Assembly (NCBI GenBank): GCA_036874045.1
Contig: CM072337.1
Location: forward strand, 2,852,001 to 2,916,000
Direction of reading: 5' to 3'
DNA from: Cymodocea nodosa
Lineage: Eukaryota; Streptophyta; Magnoliopsida; Alismatales; Cymodoceaceae
Length of the DNA stretch: 64,000 nt
The notes under the pieces are model-generated. The model searched no databases and was not told where the DNA came from. It was given only the letters and a program-made list of their open reading frames with translations. Shown here in pieces: positions 36,512 through 49,917 of this stretch. Each line of letters starts with the position of its first letter. The stretch's first letter is position 1. Both the position numbers and the translations under genes were made by a program.

Positions 36512-38099
36512 AATATAAGGTGAGTAAAATAATTCTAACCTAATATTATATCTCTAGAATTGACTGGAATTATATTTCAATTTTAGAGCATACACATTTT
36601 CACCTGGAATTAAATGCAATCTAAATTTTTTTGTGTAATTTTGAATACAAAGGAAGATGATAGAAAAGTGGTTATAAAATTTTGTATATTTTAAGATTTA
36701 AAATTTGATTTCTTTCATGGATCATTACTTCTGATCAATTATTATAATTTGTTAATAAAATTTCACGTGCGCCGTTGCTATAAACACATTATAAGTATTC
36801 ATCTACAATTTAATATAAAATTTATCAATAATGAAGATTATAATTAAATTTTTAGTTATTTCAATTCATCTTTACCGTTGAAGATTTGAATTTAAATCGT
36901 ATAATATTTTTTATTGTAATTGACTGCAATCTCAATTTTTTAAAAAAGGATTTTCGATATTCTAATTTTGTGGGTCCCACAGAAAAAAAACGTGGAAGGC
37001 ACGTCAGAGAAAATTACATTTTAAATTTACAAGATGGTTTTTGAAATTCAAAAATGTGCCATAGACAAAATAATATTTTATTTTTGAAGCGAAATAAATA
37101 ATTATATGATAATTAATCTCTGATATAAATTAAAATCAATTATTGAAATTAAGTTAATTTAACAATAAATATCACTCAAATTTTAAGATGAAATTTTAAC
37201 ACATAAAAGATTAACCGTTAAGATTTAGGATTTAGTATTTTGAAGGTGTATTTTTTCTTAAGCCCCTATCTCATAAATAGATTGGGAATTAAAAAAAAAA
37301 CATTGACCGTCTCATAGATATAATTGGAAATTATTTTAAAAATCAAAGTTAATGATGATATACTTAAATAATCAGTGGATCAAGGTTAAGAAAATTTAGT
37401 TTGAAAAATGTCCTACAGATGCTCACAATTTTTTTTTCTTGTAACTATCTAATATTTATTATTGATTTTAAATAAAATATTTCCAAATAAATAATTAAAT
37501 TATAATATGATGTATTATTTTGTATTAAGGTTTTGAATCTACCAAAATTATGTGACTGGGTAGTGAGAAATTTTACCACTTCTTTATTCATAAGTTCAAA
37601 CCTTATGTAATTTAAAAATTTGAAAAGATGGTAACATTAACATGAAAAAAATATCTTAACTAAAAATAATGGTAACAGAGTATTCTAATTATATCTCTAC
37701 TTAAGAATGAAATTTGAAGGAACTTTTGTATTTTCATGATATAAATATAAAAATTTATGTGAAGAAATTATATATTTCACAAGTGTAGATTAAAAACCGT
37801 GGAGATAAGTTTTGCTACAAAACAAAAGAAATATTTTGCAACAGCAAATCAAAAGGTTAATTAGATCAGTCAATGACTTATGAAAGTAAGTCTCTGAGAA
37901 ATCATATGTGAATAGACATTTATCTTAAAGAAAGGAATGTTAAATAAAGTGAACTTAACAAACCTATCATTTGTTAGATAGTTACAAGCATAAAGCTAAA
38001 GAAAACTAAGAAAAGTTAACTAAATAAGATGAAAAGTTAGTTGGTTAAGTAATCGTATATCAGCAAGACATTTGGCAACTTATGGAATAAGTATTTGTC

Positions 38100-39321
38100 T
38101 TAAAGAAGAACTACAGTGGTAAATAAATGTCAAAAATTCAATAAATTATGAAATAACTACACAAGCTTTACATTGGATAAATGAAGAAAAACTCATAGAG
38201 TTGAGATAACTTTATAACTTTTATATTGGTCTCGCACACAACTAACTTAAATGTCCACATGACAAATAGTCAATTAATAGAAATAGAGAAATGATGCAAG
38301 GGAAGAAAAATTCATAGTTATCTTAACTCTATGACTTTTACATAAATTTTAGGTAAAAAACTTGTTATAGGATAAATTTAAGTGGACATAGGATACCTCG
38401 TAAGTTTAAGATAACTCTACAACTCTTATTCAAGTATCAACAAAGAATCCAATAAATAGGATAAGTGCAAATTGCATGGAGTAAGTTTGTTATGTTTACT
38501 TAAATTTAACAAACTTAATAAATACAAGGTACAAATTTAAATATCTAAATATTAGTAGGATATTCAATATCTTATTACTGATTTAGGAGAAGAAGAAAAA
38601 TAATCTATCAAAGGTTTTAAAGATTCTATTAGAATATTTGATGACATATAATAGTAACCATCTGACCAAATAAATGTCTCATTGATATAAATAGTTATTC
38701 ATTGAAGACTCAACAGAACCCTCAATAGTTAGCACAATGATAACTTTCTATATCTAGAACTATTAACATCAATAAGTACAATAACAATTTTAACAAGACA
38801 AGAGAAAATTTAATCGTTACTCATATGATTATAAAAGGAACCAAATTACATATTAAAAGGTAGAGTGATTAGAGCATAAAAAGAAATATATATATTAACT
38901 TATAGAGAAAAAGAGAGAGAGACAAGCAAAAATTAACAAAGACCACAAGCTTCTCGATAGAGCACTCACCACACTTCAACAAAGAAGATTGTTGCTTTGT
39001 GGTTTCAACCTTAAAGTTTAATTATGATTAATTAGTAGAAGTTTTAACTTGAAAGTTTAAGTAAATATGATTGGTTCTTATTTTAACCTAAAAGTAAGAG
39101 TTTGTAAATGAAAAATTAGTGAAACTTAAGGTTAGAGTAACTGTTAGTAGTAAATCACTTAAAAATTTCTTGTATTATGATTTTCTTTTTCACTGTACAT
39201 ATTTTATTTAAGTGTGGTGTGATTGTTAAATTTAAATATTTAGTTGATTAATATAAAAATTAATAAAATTAAATATAATTCATCATTCACCCATTTTCTA
39301 GTAATCCATATAGTCTTAACA
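38100..39321 (+). mobile_element. Old SIRE-like LTR remnant
   Basis: Its 3' part parallels the intact LTR at 55302-57128. GATTATAAAAGG near 38829 is the TATA. Repeated 'tt-aacct-aaag' segments at 39000-39120 correspond to the 'cAACCTgAAAGc' repeats. The end ATTCATCATTCACCCATTTT...CTTAACA (39321) corresponds to ACCATTCACCCTCTC...CCTAACA. The start is not found and no TSD is visible, so the left border is approximate. Confidence 0.45.
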
Positions 39322-39837
39322 ATTAGAATTTAAAGGATAGATATTAAATATATATATAGTCTTAACAATTCTACTATAGATTTTAAATTTATTCGAGACA
39401 AACACTTTGTTATCCTTAATCTTGTTGATCTAAGATTTGCTCAAACCGTACCTGTTGAAACTTTACCTAGGTGTTAGAATAGATGTAATTGAAGTTGATT
39501 ATGAAAATTAATTGCTACTTTTGAGGCCCATTTCCCTTTTTTTTATTTGAGACTTTACTTTTATTCTAACTTTGTGTACTTACGTTGTGCACTCTTGATG
39601 TTTGGTTTCATGAACGTTATTTATTTATTTTAATCTTATAAAAAAAATTATATTTTGCATCGTCATGTCATGACAGAGGGAAACAAAAGGAAATTCTAAA
39701 AAAGTGGGAGGCACATGATATGACATGTCACCTGTAAGCAGTACTTGCAATGATCACCGGCATGGCTCTTTGACTTGAATTTGTTGGATTTGCAAAGTGG
39801 TACCTCACCTATTTAATTTCTCTTATTGACGCTGTAG

Positions 39838-40070
39838 ATTCGTGGAAATACGGTACGGTACACTGGACCCCACCCCTCGTCCCGAGCCGGGGGAAATTGC
39901 CGTCGAAACGGGTCGAATGGTCCGACCACACCACGATCCATCCCACCCACCGGAGCCTTCACGATTTCGACGTCGATATGATTTGAAAGCGAAGGCAAAA
40001 CCGTCGGACGCGGCCGTCCATCTCCTTAATTTGTACCTGCCGCGGTGGTGGTCCAGGACGGTAAGTAAAG
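39838..40070. other. GC-rich, CpG-rich island
   Basis: About 230 bp with many CpGs (CGGTACGGTACACTGG, GGTCGAATGGTCCG, GGACGCGGCCGTCC) stand out in very AT-rich surroundings. It is open on the plus strand at 39842-40084, but no family is recognised. It could be a remnant promoter or first exon of a lost gene, or part of an unknown transposon. Confidence 0.5.
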
Positions 40071-40802
40071 GACATCAAAAATGAACGCCGAATGATTTTT
40101 GACTGCAGACTGGAGGAGAGATAGATTCCTTCTACTCCCAGGTGATTTTTAAAAGGAATTAGTATAAATATCATTGTAATTACTTGTAAAAGACTAGCTC
40201 TCAGCTTCTCACATGAAATCAGATTACAATTATGAAATCTCATCATGGTTATTCAAAAAATATATAAACATATTTAAAGCCAGTAAATGTTACATTAAAC
40301 CATCCCCATATATCACCCCACCAATCAGAACCGCAAATAAAAAAACACATGAAAAGATTCCTAGATTTTGGACACTACCAAAGTATGCCCTTCTGTTTTG
40401 CATGATAATACAACAGCGTTATTAGGTGTGCAACAACCAGCTCCTTTCCCATTAGCACAAAAAAAGAAAAAACCACCTTTCCCCAGTAATGGTAGTTCAA
40501 GTATAGTGCAGAACCAAAAGAAGCTTTAGGCGGGAAAAAAGTTTTAATGCATTGGTATATGGCTTCTTTCCTGAATCCAGATAGTTTAGGTTTCCCAGTG
40601 GTCGACTGACCAACTCTTGGTGATTTATGATCTATGAAAAGCTGTTTGGCAGATAAATGAACATGTGAAGAAAATACCAAATTGCCCAATACATATGGGA
40701 AATTTGAACTCGAACACCATTTTGTTTGTGATAAGGTGGAGGGAAAAGCTAGGGTGCGAACGTAATGATTGAAAAAAGGAAGAGGCTAAAGGAAGTTCAT
40801 TT

Positions 40803-43800
40803 TTAGGAAGTAGGGAGGTAGACCCTGTGGATTTTCCTCATGGTGAGAGAAGTCCTACACGTAGGACACTTCTTCTGAGATTTAATAGCTGTCTTTATGC
40901 AATCTTCACAAAAAATATGGCCACAAGTTGTTGAAGTTTCATTAACTAAACGTCCCAAGCAAACCGCACAACTGAAGGTGGGTTCTTTTCGAGCTGCCAC
41001 CTTACGCTCCGAGCTGCCACGCACTACCTCTTTCTGATTCGCATGTTTCTGCAAAGAACCATGAGGTAGTAAGAGTACTAAGACGTTCTAGCAAGTAAGA
41101 ACGGACATTCAACCAATTTTCTGCAATGCCTCCAAGGTAACAAAGTCAAAATAAAAAATGACTGGCCTAGAGAGGAGTAGAAAGAAAAAAAGAGCAAGAC
41201 TTGTAACCATCAATGGATAGTTATTGCTCTAGGAGACCAAAAATAGGCACCATAGAATTTTCCTATGAAAAATGTCAAGGGCAAGTCTGATACATCTGTT
41301 CGGTTCAGCAGAGGCATAACATGTTCAGATTTCTGATTCATAAACATTTTTTTCATGCATACAGCTTTAGATGTTAACAATTATCCAGAAAGAAGATTTG
41401 CACAAGCGGATAACACAATATGATCATCAAAAGAACAAACAAAATTAAAAGTGTTAAGAAGATTAATCCCCATGCAACACATGTCAGAAAACCACACATG
41501 AATGTCATTGAAGGGAGAAGCAGCAGCAAGAATTACAAGAATAAAGAACTGAGCTGTCTACTTAGTTGTCTCTTTGGGAACAATCTACGGAAGTTGGGCA
41601 CTATTATAATGTTCAAAACGGTTTTGGGTGTTATTGCCACTGCTTACAACATATATCAATGTAAAACGTGACTGATCAGGACGTTACCTTGTGAAACCAG
41701 CAAAGAACAGAACAAAACCAAGTCCAAACGAACTTAAAGGATGGCACATTAAAATAAAGCTTAAAACCCCCCCATTTAGTGAACACTTTGTAATTGCTTT
41801 AGAGACAATACTCAAAAAATTGTATAGATGTAAGGAGATAAAACCACAGTAGTTGGGACTGTCTGTTGTATGGAACACAAATGGATCTCAAAAGAAATCA
41901 GTAAAAATTCAGCTGTCCTATGGTTGTCGATAATCAGAACCATTTGTTTGTTAAAGTAGTAATCTGAATTTGCTACAAGCTATGAAGTTTATTTTCTCAA
42001 AATCCTATTAGATGCAGCTTTTTCCAGGACAACATGGGAGAGAATTGGATAATGATAAGAGTTATGATCTCATTTTCACATGGATCAACAAGCAAAGTGA
42101 ATGAGATAAAGAAATTTTACCAATTTTTCAATTAAAGCTATCTTTCGAATTCAGGGAATGCCTAATATTTCTAACCCTGGAAAACAATCAACAACGCTTC
42201 CAGATTCTCATTTTCATAAATATAAAAATTTATGTAACTTTTTAAGACCTTAATTTAAACATTTCTATTAATGAGGAAAAAAGAAAATTGGGTGAGAGAA
42301 AAAGAGATGTTGAAAAGGTGGTGCGTCAGTTATTTAAGAAGGTGGATAATCTTTAAGGGATCTTTTGTAGAATGATATTAAACTGAGAAAAAGACCATAA
42401 TGTATTTTTCCCATTTTTAATTGGATTAACAAATGTTCTAAAATTAATCCAATTAAAAACGGGGAAAAAGAAATGACAAATGAATGGAAAAGAGTTCTTT
42501 AATGCCTATATTTAAGAATAATGGAGACATGAAATTGTAATAATTATTGTAGTATTAAGTTAATGAATCATACTATGAAACTATGGGAAAAGATAATTGA
42601 GTAAAGATTAAAACATGTAACTAAAATCATAGAAGATTACTTTGGGTTTATGTCAAGTAAGTCAACAATGGAAGATATTCATTTATTTAGAAAACTAATA
42701 GAAAAAATTTTGAATTAAGAAAAATGACCTTCACATGATCATTTATTTAGAAAAAGCCAATGATAGAGTACCTAGAAACTCATTGTAGTGGATATTGAAA
42801 AGAAAATTCATACTTATATGATATATTGATATTATATAGAGCATGTATGAAAAAGTAGTTATTAGTATTAAAACTATAGGAAGAGAAATTCAGAAATTTT
42901 AAATGGACAGGTTTACACCAAGGATTTTCTTTAAGTTCATGCTTGTTTGTCTTAGTTATGGATAAAATAACTAAGGAAATTCAATGATAAATACCCTGAT
43001 GTATACTGCCGATGACATAATTTTGGTTTCCAAAAATAAAGTAAAAATTAGTTCTAAATTAGAATTATGAAGAGATACTTTAGAGTACAAAAAATTTTAA
43101 AGTCCAAAGAATTTAGGTTATGTCAAAAATTGAATAATATGGAATATAGGTTCAACAAAAATAAGAATAACAATGAAGGTATACAATTAAATGGCCATGA
43201 GATTCATAAACAACTTTTAAACATTTAGGATGTATAATAAGTAATAATGGAGAAATTATAAAGGATGTTATTCATAAGATTAAAGGTAGGTGAAGTAGGA
43301 GAAATACTTGAGTGTTGCATTATAAGATGATACCTTAAAATTAAAAAAAAAATTTCTATAAAACCACCATTCACCTAACTATGCTTTATGGTTTAAAATA
43401 TTGGAATGTAAAGCAAAAGCATCTAAAAAAAATTAGTGTTGTAGAGATGCAAAGGCTTAAATGAATGAATGGTAATATAACAGGTAAGTTAAAAAATGAT
43501 TTTATTAGGAATAGAGGAGTTGCATCAATTGAAAATATAATGAGAGAAAACTAACTTAGGTGATTTATTCATATCTTTAGAAGGCCAAAGGATACACTAG
43601 CTAGGTGAGAAGAATTAATTAGTATAGAAACAACTATAAAAACTAGAAAAGAACCTGAGCCTACTTGGTTAGGAATTGTAAGAAAAGATTTCAACTCAAC
43701 AAAGAATTTAACCATAGATAAAATAAATGAAAGAAAAAGATTATTGTGACCAACTCCACAATGAGATTATGACACAGGTTGTTGTAACTGATGTTCTAAA

Positions 43801-46800
43801 GATGACAATCAAATGGATTTCAACATGATTAATTGGTTGAAATTACTGTTAATGGTCATTAAATGGGAAAAATGGCCATTTAGCATTTTTTGTTCAGTCT
43901 ATATAATGTCCAATTTCCATTCCCTAAGGAAAAAAAACCAAGCTTGTTGAGGTGGAGTCAAAGCAGAGCAGGTTTCCAAGATTGTCTAGGCCCTAGTTAG
44001 CAATAAGCCTAGGTTAGATGGATAAGAGTGGATCTGGTTAAGGATCCAATAAAGATCCATCTATGGGCATCTTATAAAAAGGGTTAGGTTTTTTAAATCA
44101 AAGCAATAAAAAACCTTAGAAAACCCTTCTCTCTCCCCATTTCTCCTATATGGCAGCCTTAAATCCAATTAAGGTGCTTTGGCAACCTCTCCAATAATAG
44201 CATGTTATTTTTGGATGTGTTTGTATATATATTGACATATAAAACAAGTCATTTATGGATATATTTTGAAAATATATTCTGTATATATACAGAACGATTT
44301 TGTACATAAAATTACAAAATAATAATATATATATAGAATAATAATAATATAACATATATAAATAATCCAGAAATTTTTTTTAGAAAAAAGGGTGTCTAGG
44401 CACTGCCTGGGCAGACAACCATACACTTGGTTGTCTTAGGCAACCTTGGCTAGTTGCCTTAATAAGCTTGAAAACAACATTTCACTAATTAACTAATTCA
44501 CTAGTAAGCCAGAATATCAATACAGAAACAATAAAATTCACCAATAATAATACCTCACTGTTACTGTCCAAAATCTCATAAGAATCACAATTGATGATAT
44601 CCCCGCCAGGTAGATTTCTTTTACGTCTTTTAAATCTCTTGCTTGAAATGGTTATCGGATCTCCTACAGCAACTCCTTCAACAGACAAGGGAAATATCAG
44701 TAAACGTGTAAAACCAACAAGAAACCTGGCAAGTGCCAATAATAAGTGCCTTATGGAATATCAATTTCTTAATGACAACAATGAATTTTAACATCATGGC
44801 TTTTGGAATTGCTAAATACTAAGTAAAATCAGCTGGTATTATATTAAATTCCCCAAAAAATATTGCTTATTTGAAAAGATGACTCTGCAACAACTTAGGA
44901 ATGGAAATGATTCAAGAAGAAGGCACTGTAATGCCTATCTCTAGCATTTACATAATATATATTTAGTATGATTCTGTCTCCTTAAAAATTATCTTCATGA
45001 ATGTAGAACTCTGAATTTAAAAAAGACATGTATATCTCAAAGCATCAAACAGAAAGGACATCATTGTAACACTAACTTTTTACCATAAAAGGCAACATTA
45101 TAGAGGAACCTGATGAATTATTGGAAAATCACGTTATGACAAACTAGGAGAAAAATACCACCAGTGGTTTGCATAGCTGGTTTTTCTTCATTTCATAATG
45201 AGGAAAGAAATCTGGGTTCAAAACCCAGCAACATCAACCACTATCAGAAAAAACTACAAGGAAAATGAATGTTCAGACTTCTAAGAAACTATCAAGATTT
45301 AGGTTGTGACAATGAAAAGAGTTATAACAATAGTGGTCCATGCAGCCTCTTGCAAGGGTTACAAGAACGAAACAATATCAGCCAGGAAGCATCTTATGAT
45401 TCTTAACAGCACATAAAGAAAGAAACACTGGAACAGGCAACAAATTGCAAGATTGAGAAAAAAGTAAATAAACCTGAAGAAATTTGATGAGCATCTGAAT
45501 CTTCATCAAGGACAACCATTACAGGAGTAGTGGTCCCTTCATATTGGGTTGATGACTGAGGCAGGGTACAATAGGTGTTAGACAAAAAAATAAAGCAGCA
45601 TCAATAAATTAAGTTCAAAATTTTCAAGAAACCTTCAACAAGTCTGATAGAAGATTACTTGAAGATCCCATGTCTAGGGAACATAAAATTCATGGTCGGG
45701 CAAAACTTTGCTTGGCTTTTTTGCAAACTTGATCTCAAATAAATAGATTAATACTTTGTGCTTTAAATTTTTCGAAAAGAAACTAAAACTAAAGTGCTAA
45801 ATATTCTTTTTCATTCTCTGCAACCAAAATATTTTCCAATAAAAAATTACTTAGAAGGTGCATTACCCAAATCCCCATGAACAAAAAATCATTGCTGAGG
45901 TGAAAGTCCATTTTTTCTCAAAGCATTGTCTCAAATATGTGGTTTTACATTATCTTTTCTTAGAGCTCATCAGAAAAAAAAACTAAAACTAAGGTGTCAT
46001 TAGGTTTAGAATAAATGATGACCAATCATATAGAGTAACTTTGTGAGAGAAATCCCATATCCTGATAATCAAACTTTGATCATATAGTTATAACTTTGAT
46101 TACTTTTTTGGACGGCAATTATATGTTTGATCACACATTTTAGATCCAAATTTGTCTTTGGTTGTGACATAATTTTTTGATAAAACCAACACTTCTTCAC
46201 ATAAAATTCCATATTCAATGATTACGTCCTCTCCCCTCATGGTCATTGCTGTTTGCTTCTCTGAAAAGCATAACAACCTCTGCTACTCTTGTAATCAATG
46301 CCCTCCACTCCCTTGGCAACCACTGCCCTCTGCCAATGAGTACCAGCTTTGCTGCCACATTCTGCTGTGAGTTCTACCAATTGCAGGTGACCTCCCCTGT
46401 TGCAAAAGTCTAGCAGTGCAACTGCAACAGGTGTGCAAAGCTTCATGGAGGTGTATGGGCTAGCCAATGTGCTTCCTCTGGAGCTATCAGCACTCAGTGA
46501 TAGAAGGAGTTGGGGTTTTACATGAGAGTGGGTTCATTCTTTGTGGAAGGGAAAAAGTAATGGGCATTTTTGTAAAATGAATTCACAATCCAAATGATTA
46601 CTATCACCTCATAGAGTGTGCATATTATTGATTATGCAAAATCAACCACGCCCAGCATTTCAATCAAACACAGCCTAAAGGAAAGTGTTATAGGTCCATT
46701 TCACACAATCTGTGTGCAAAATTTTTGTCAAATGTTTAAGCTCAAGCAGAAAGACAGCCTTTCAATCGTTATACCCCAACATACCACTAAACGTCAACTT

Positions 46801-47178
46801 CCAAGCTCCAACATGTTAATTTGTATTTGCTTATTAACTCTTACATCCATAACAAAATAAGAAAAATTTAACTAATACAGATGGTTTCATATGTACCTGA
46901 TTAATCCCAGTGGACGCTGACACAAACACAACTTCATCGTCGATTGCATCGACATCAATTGGTGCGGTACCCTCTCTGTTGGCACCTCTTCGTGTTGAAA
47001 CAGCTTGAGAAGCTAGAGAAACAGCCGTATCAGATGTTTCAAGAGGGAACCATGATGATGAGGGGATATCATCCGGGTAATCATTCAGGTCCACGTCTAG
47101 AACCATCTTACCTCGGCTGCAAGCCCCTTGAACCGTTCGCCTCTTGACAGATCGCCGCGACTGAACCCTAGTGCTCAT
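40803..47178 (-). CDS. RING E3 ubiquitin ligase, candidate SUMO-targeted (RNF4-like)
   Basis: Four exons on the minus strand (47178-46897, 45555-45474, 44675-44554, 41048-40803) give 243 aa, all phases matching. The C-terminal C3HC4 RING uses C189, C192, C204, H206, C209, C212, C223 and C226 (CAVC...CGHIFCEDC...CPTC). Two SUMO-interaction-like motifs, hydrophobic cores next to acids, occur upstream: DEVVFVS near residues 82-88 and VMVVLDEDSD near 106-115. A basic patch KRFKRRKRN (about 133-141) could direct nuclear entry. RING plus several SIMs is the hallmark of SUMO-targeted ubiquitin ligases, which ubiquitinate SUMOylated nuclear proteins. That role is inferred. Intron 3 (3.5 kb) carries an RTE LINE remnant. 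Confidence 0.88.
42530..43795 (+). mobile_element. RTE-type LINE remnant in RING-gene intron 3
   Basis: The plus strand encodes decayed RTE reverse-transcriptase segments: EDYFGFMSSKSTMEDIHLFR (about 42635-42695), LEKANDRVPRNSLWW (about 42750-42790), and YIDII...MYEKVVISIKTIG (about 42820-42880). A catalytic-block remnant TADDIILVS lies near 43005-43030. A 3' end TGACACAGGTTGTTGTAAC lies near 43770. It is antisense to the host gene and related to the copy at 20040-21090. Confidence 0.65.
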
Positions 47179-47880
47179 GCTCCTGAAGAATTCCTACAGA
47201 GTCTCCAACCATATCAAGCAGCCATACAAAGCTAATGAAGCTCTCTTGACGATGAAGAGAAAATTTAAAGAAAAAAAAAAACGAAAAAGAGCTCTCAACG
47301 AGAAGGGGGGAATTTTTTTTTAAAAAAAATCCTCTTTGTCAACGCTGACCCCAAACCCCCAATTTTCTTTCGCATTTTCTCTGTTCCCTTCAAATCGCAA
47401 CAAGAAATCTCCTAAACAACGACATAAACCTTACAGGAACGACCCTGTCAATACCTACAAGGAGGACGAAATCTGGATTGCCAAAGAGGAATATAGCACA
47501 AACCTACGTGATTAGCCAGGGACTACGGTGTTCACGTAGTGCATCCCAGGGGGTTTTTGTCCATCGATTGGCGAGCGTAAGCCTTGCCGGAACACGAGCG
47601 AACGGAGCCGTCGATAACCAACCGAGAAGGCGAGGAAGGACGAACGAAGTGGCCCGATACCCCACGAGAAGAAAAGTACCGAGAGATTCCAGAATGACAA
47701 AATTGCCCCTTCCAATGGAAACAAGGACATTCGTGCAAACGGGCCGGGCATCACCCGAACAACAGATCCGACTAGCAACGGCGTAAACGGGCGGGGTATC
47801 GGCCTGAAGAACGGTGTAAATGGGTCGTCGGTGTTAAGTTGAAGGAAGAGAGTTAACTCATTATAAAAAATTGTCAATTC
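47179..47880 (-). promoter_or_regulatory. Upstream region of the RING gene
   Basis: This is the probable 5' UTR and promoter. 47470-47830 is GC- and CpG-rich, unlike its surroundings, and is open in several frames on both strands. None of the translations resembles a known protein. No clear TATA is seen. Confidence 0.35.
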
Positions 47881-49917
47881 TTTGAATATGACGAAGGTGT
47901 CGGCTCGATCGTCTGGACCACGTCAGCATCATTTTTGCGGTCATATTAAATCGGTGCGTCCAATAAAATTAGATTGCGTTGATGCAATTTGATAAGGCTG
48001 TAGATTAAGTAAATTTTTTTTTTATTTTTTAAAGTTGACATTTCATAGATAATTGAACAACTTGATATATATCAGAAATATTTATCTAGTTGATAATAAG
48101 TAATATTTTATAGACATTTAAACAATCTAATATACATTAAAAGTACTCGTAAAGATGAAAGTTTACAAAATTAAACCTTCTTAGGTATCTAGAAGGATGA
48201 CATTTTTTTAAAATTTAATCACATATACTATGTACTTTGTCTCTCAGACATTTCCAATTAACTGAAGATATCTAAGTGGTATTATCCACCAACTTGATTG
48301 AAAGTATTGATAGAGGTAAAATTTGTAATATTGATACATGATTTTTAAGTAGGTGTACATATTTAATATTTACCTACGCCTAAGCAAAGATAATACTACT
48401 ACTCATATAGGTTACATGAGATCTTCCTAAATTATTATCCATCTTAGTTCTACTACTACTCAAATACGATTAACTTTAGAATTTTTACAAAAATAGATAC
48501 TTGATAGTAAGTGTAAATGCACTTGTGTTGTGTAAGTAAAACTTTAAATATGATGAAAAAAAAGAAATTTATTTTAATATATCATTCTTAAGTTAAAGAC
48601 TCCACGTCAACAAGTTTAGATTTAAATAAAAATAAGGATTTTCATATACTTTAATAAATGGATGTAAGTAAAGAAGTTAGTCTACATAATCAGAATTAGG
48701 TAAGTAGATGAAATTAACATATATGTAATGTGTGGGAGAAAAATCTAATTACTTTAAATTGTGATACATTAGAAAGGATAGCTTTATGAATAATAGCATT
48801 GAAATAATAATCGATGAAAGTCAAAAAGATGAAGTCACGTGATAACGAAGATAAAAGACAAAATTATAATAATTTTGTAACAGAAAATAAGAAATAATGT
48901 GATCAGTATATAATGTATGTGTAAATGCTCTACAAGTAGATTAAAGAAAAGCCACCAAATAAAAAAATAAGGTGATCATAGGGATATAGAAACAAGGTGA
49001 CTTACAGGGATAGAAAAATAAGGGTGATTAATAAGGAGCATAAGTAGCTATGGAAAAAGATAATTAAGGGTGATTAAGGGCAAATTAATGGGAAAAGTAC
49101 ATGAAAAGGATAGGAAGTGCTTGGGGAAAATAACTAGGTTTGTCTTAGTTGTGTAAAGGGTTATCGTGTTAACCTAGACAAACACGAAGGATTACTAGAT
49201 AGGTTCAAACAAGATATTTGAAGCTAATTAAATCATGTTAATCAAATTTCATCATATACATCAACTTTTCTTGCACTTTAACTTTTTAATATTATATCTT
49301 CTCTACTCGCCTCCTCCAAAGAAGCATTCAATTTTATCAAAAATAAGTACTTGAAATTCTTCAAGAATACTTTACAATGAATGCTTCCTGCGAAAGTTAG
49401 CAGCAAAATGAATATTTTAGATGCAAATGAAGTACTAGAAATATTGTAAAATGTTGGACATGCATTGGAAAGCTTAAAGGATGCTTGTGTATGGAGTTTT
49501 GTAGCCTAACACTGAAGACGCAATGGTTAGAAATAAGTTTCTATCTTCAAGAATCAATATGCTATTTTCTTTATCAACATGCCATTTCTCTAAGTAGGTG
49601 TTTATATACTTAAAATCTATTGGAAATGAATCTACTGGAATTCTAATTCTAAAGGTTGAGGTCTTTGTGCAAATGAAATTTGAAATTTTGAATGAGTATG
49701 GAATGAATTTGTTGAGGTTAGTAGTTTTTCAAAACTATTTCTCCACTACTAATAATTTTTCTCCTTATAATATATGATATTAACTTATTGTTTCTTTTTT
49801 TTAGAAATACCTAGTGGATGTTAATCTTTCAAATTAACTAGAATATATTTATCTATTTCAAAATGTTAGATATCACTTTAACAACTATAATGTTAACTAA
49901 CTTCTCATGAATATATA
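47881..49917. other. AT-rich intergenic DNA with a 5S-like repeat
   Basis: No gene is seen. Apart from the 5S-rRNA-like segment at 48410-48524, it contains repeated 'aaggtgA-ttA-aggga' segments at 48960-49090 and plain AT-rich sequence. Confidence 0.5.
48410..48524 (-). repeat. 5S-rRNA-derived sequence, decayed (second copy)
   Basis: On the minus strand, 115 bp align along 5S rRNA, with AGTTAATCGTATTTGAGTAG against AGTTAAGCGTGCTTGGGCGAG and AAGATGGATAA against AGGATGGGTGA. Its first part GTGCATTTACACTTACTATCAAG shares changes with the copy at 54693-54807, not with 5S genes. An internal Pol III box is eroded, so it is not a functional 5S gene. The 3' end of the element is not clear; a T-rich run near 48198 could be its tail. 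Confidence 0.6.

Noticed and set aside
37545..37600. tRNA-derived SINE
   Set aside because: Box A/B-like spacing only; no poly(A) and no TSD visible.
45170..45250. tRNA-like fold (AGTGGTT...AACCACT with CTGGGTTCAAAACCCAG)
   Set aside because: T-arm and acceptor stem are separated by seven extra bases and no credible D-arm or anticodon arm was found.
47478..47877. ORFs on both strands in the GC-rich RING-gene upstream region
   Set aside because: Composition-driven openness with no recognisable domain.
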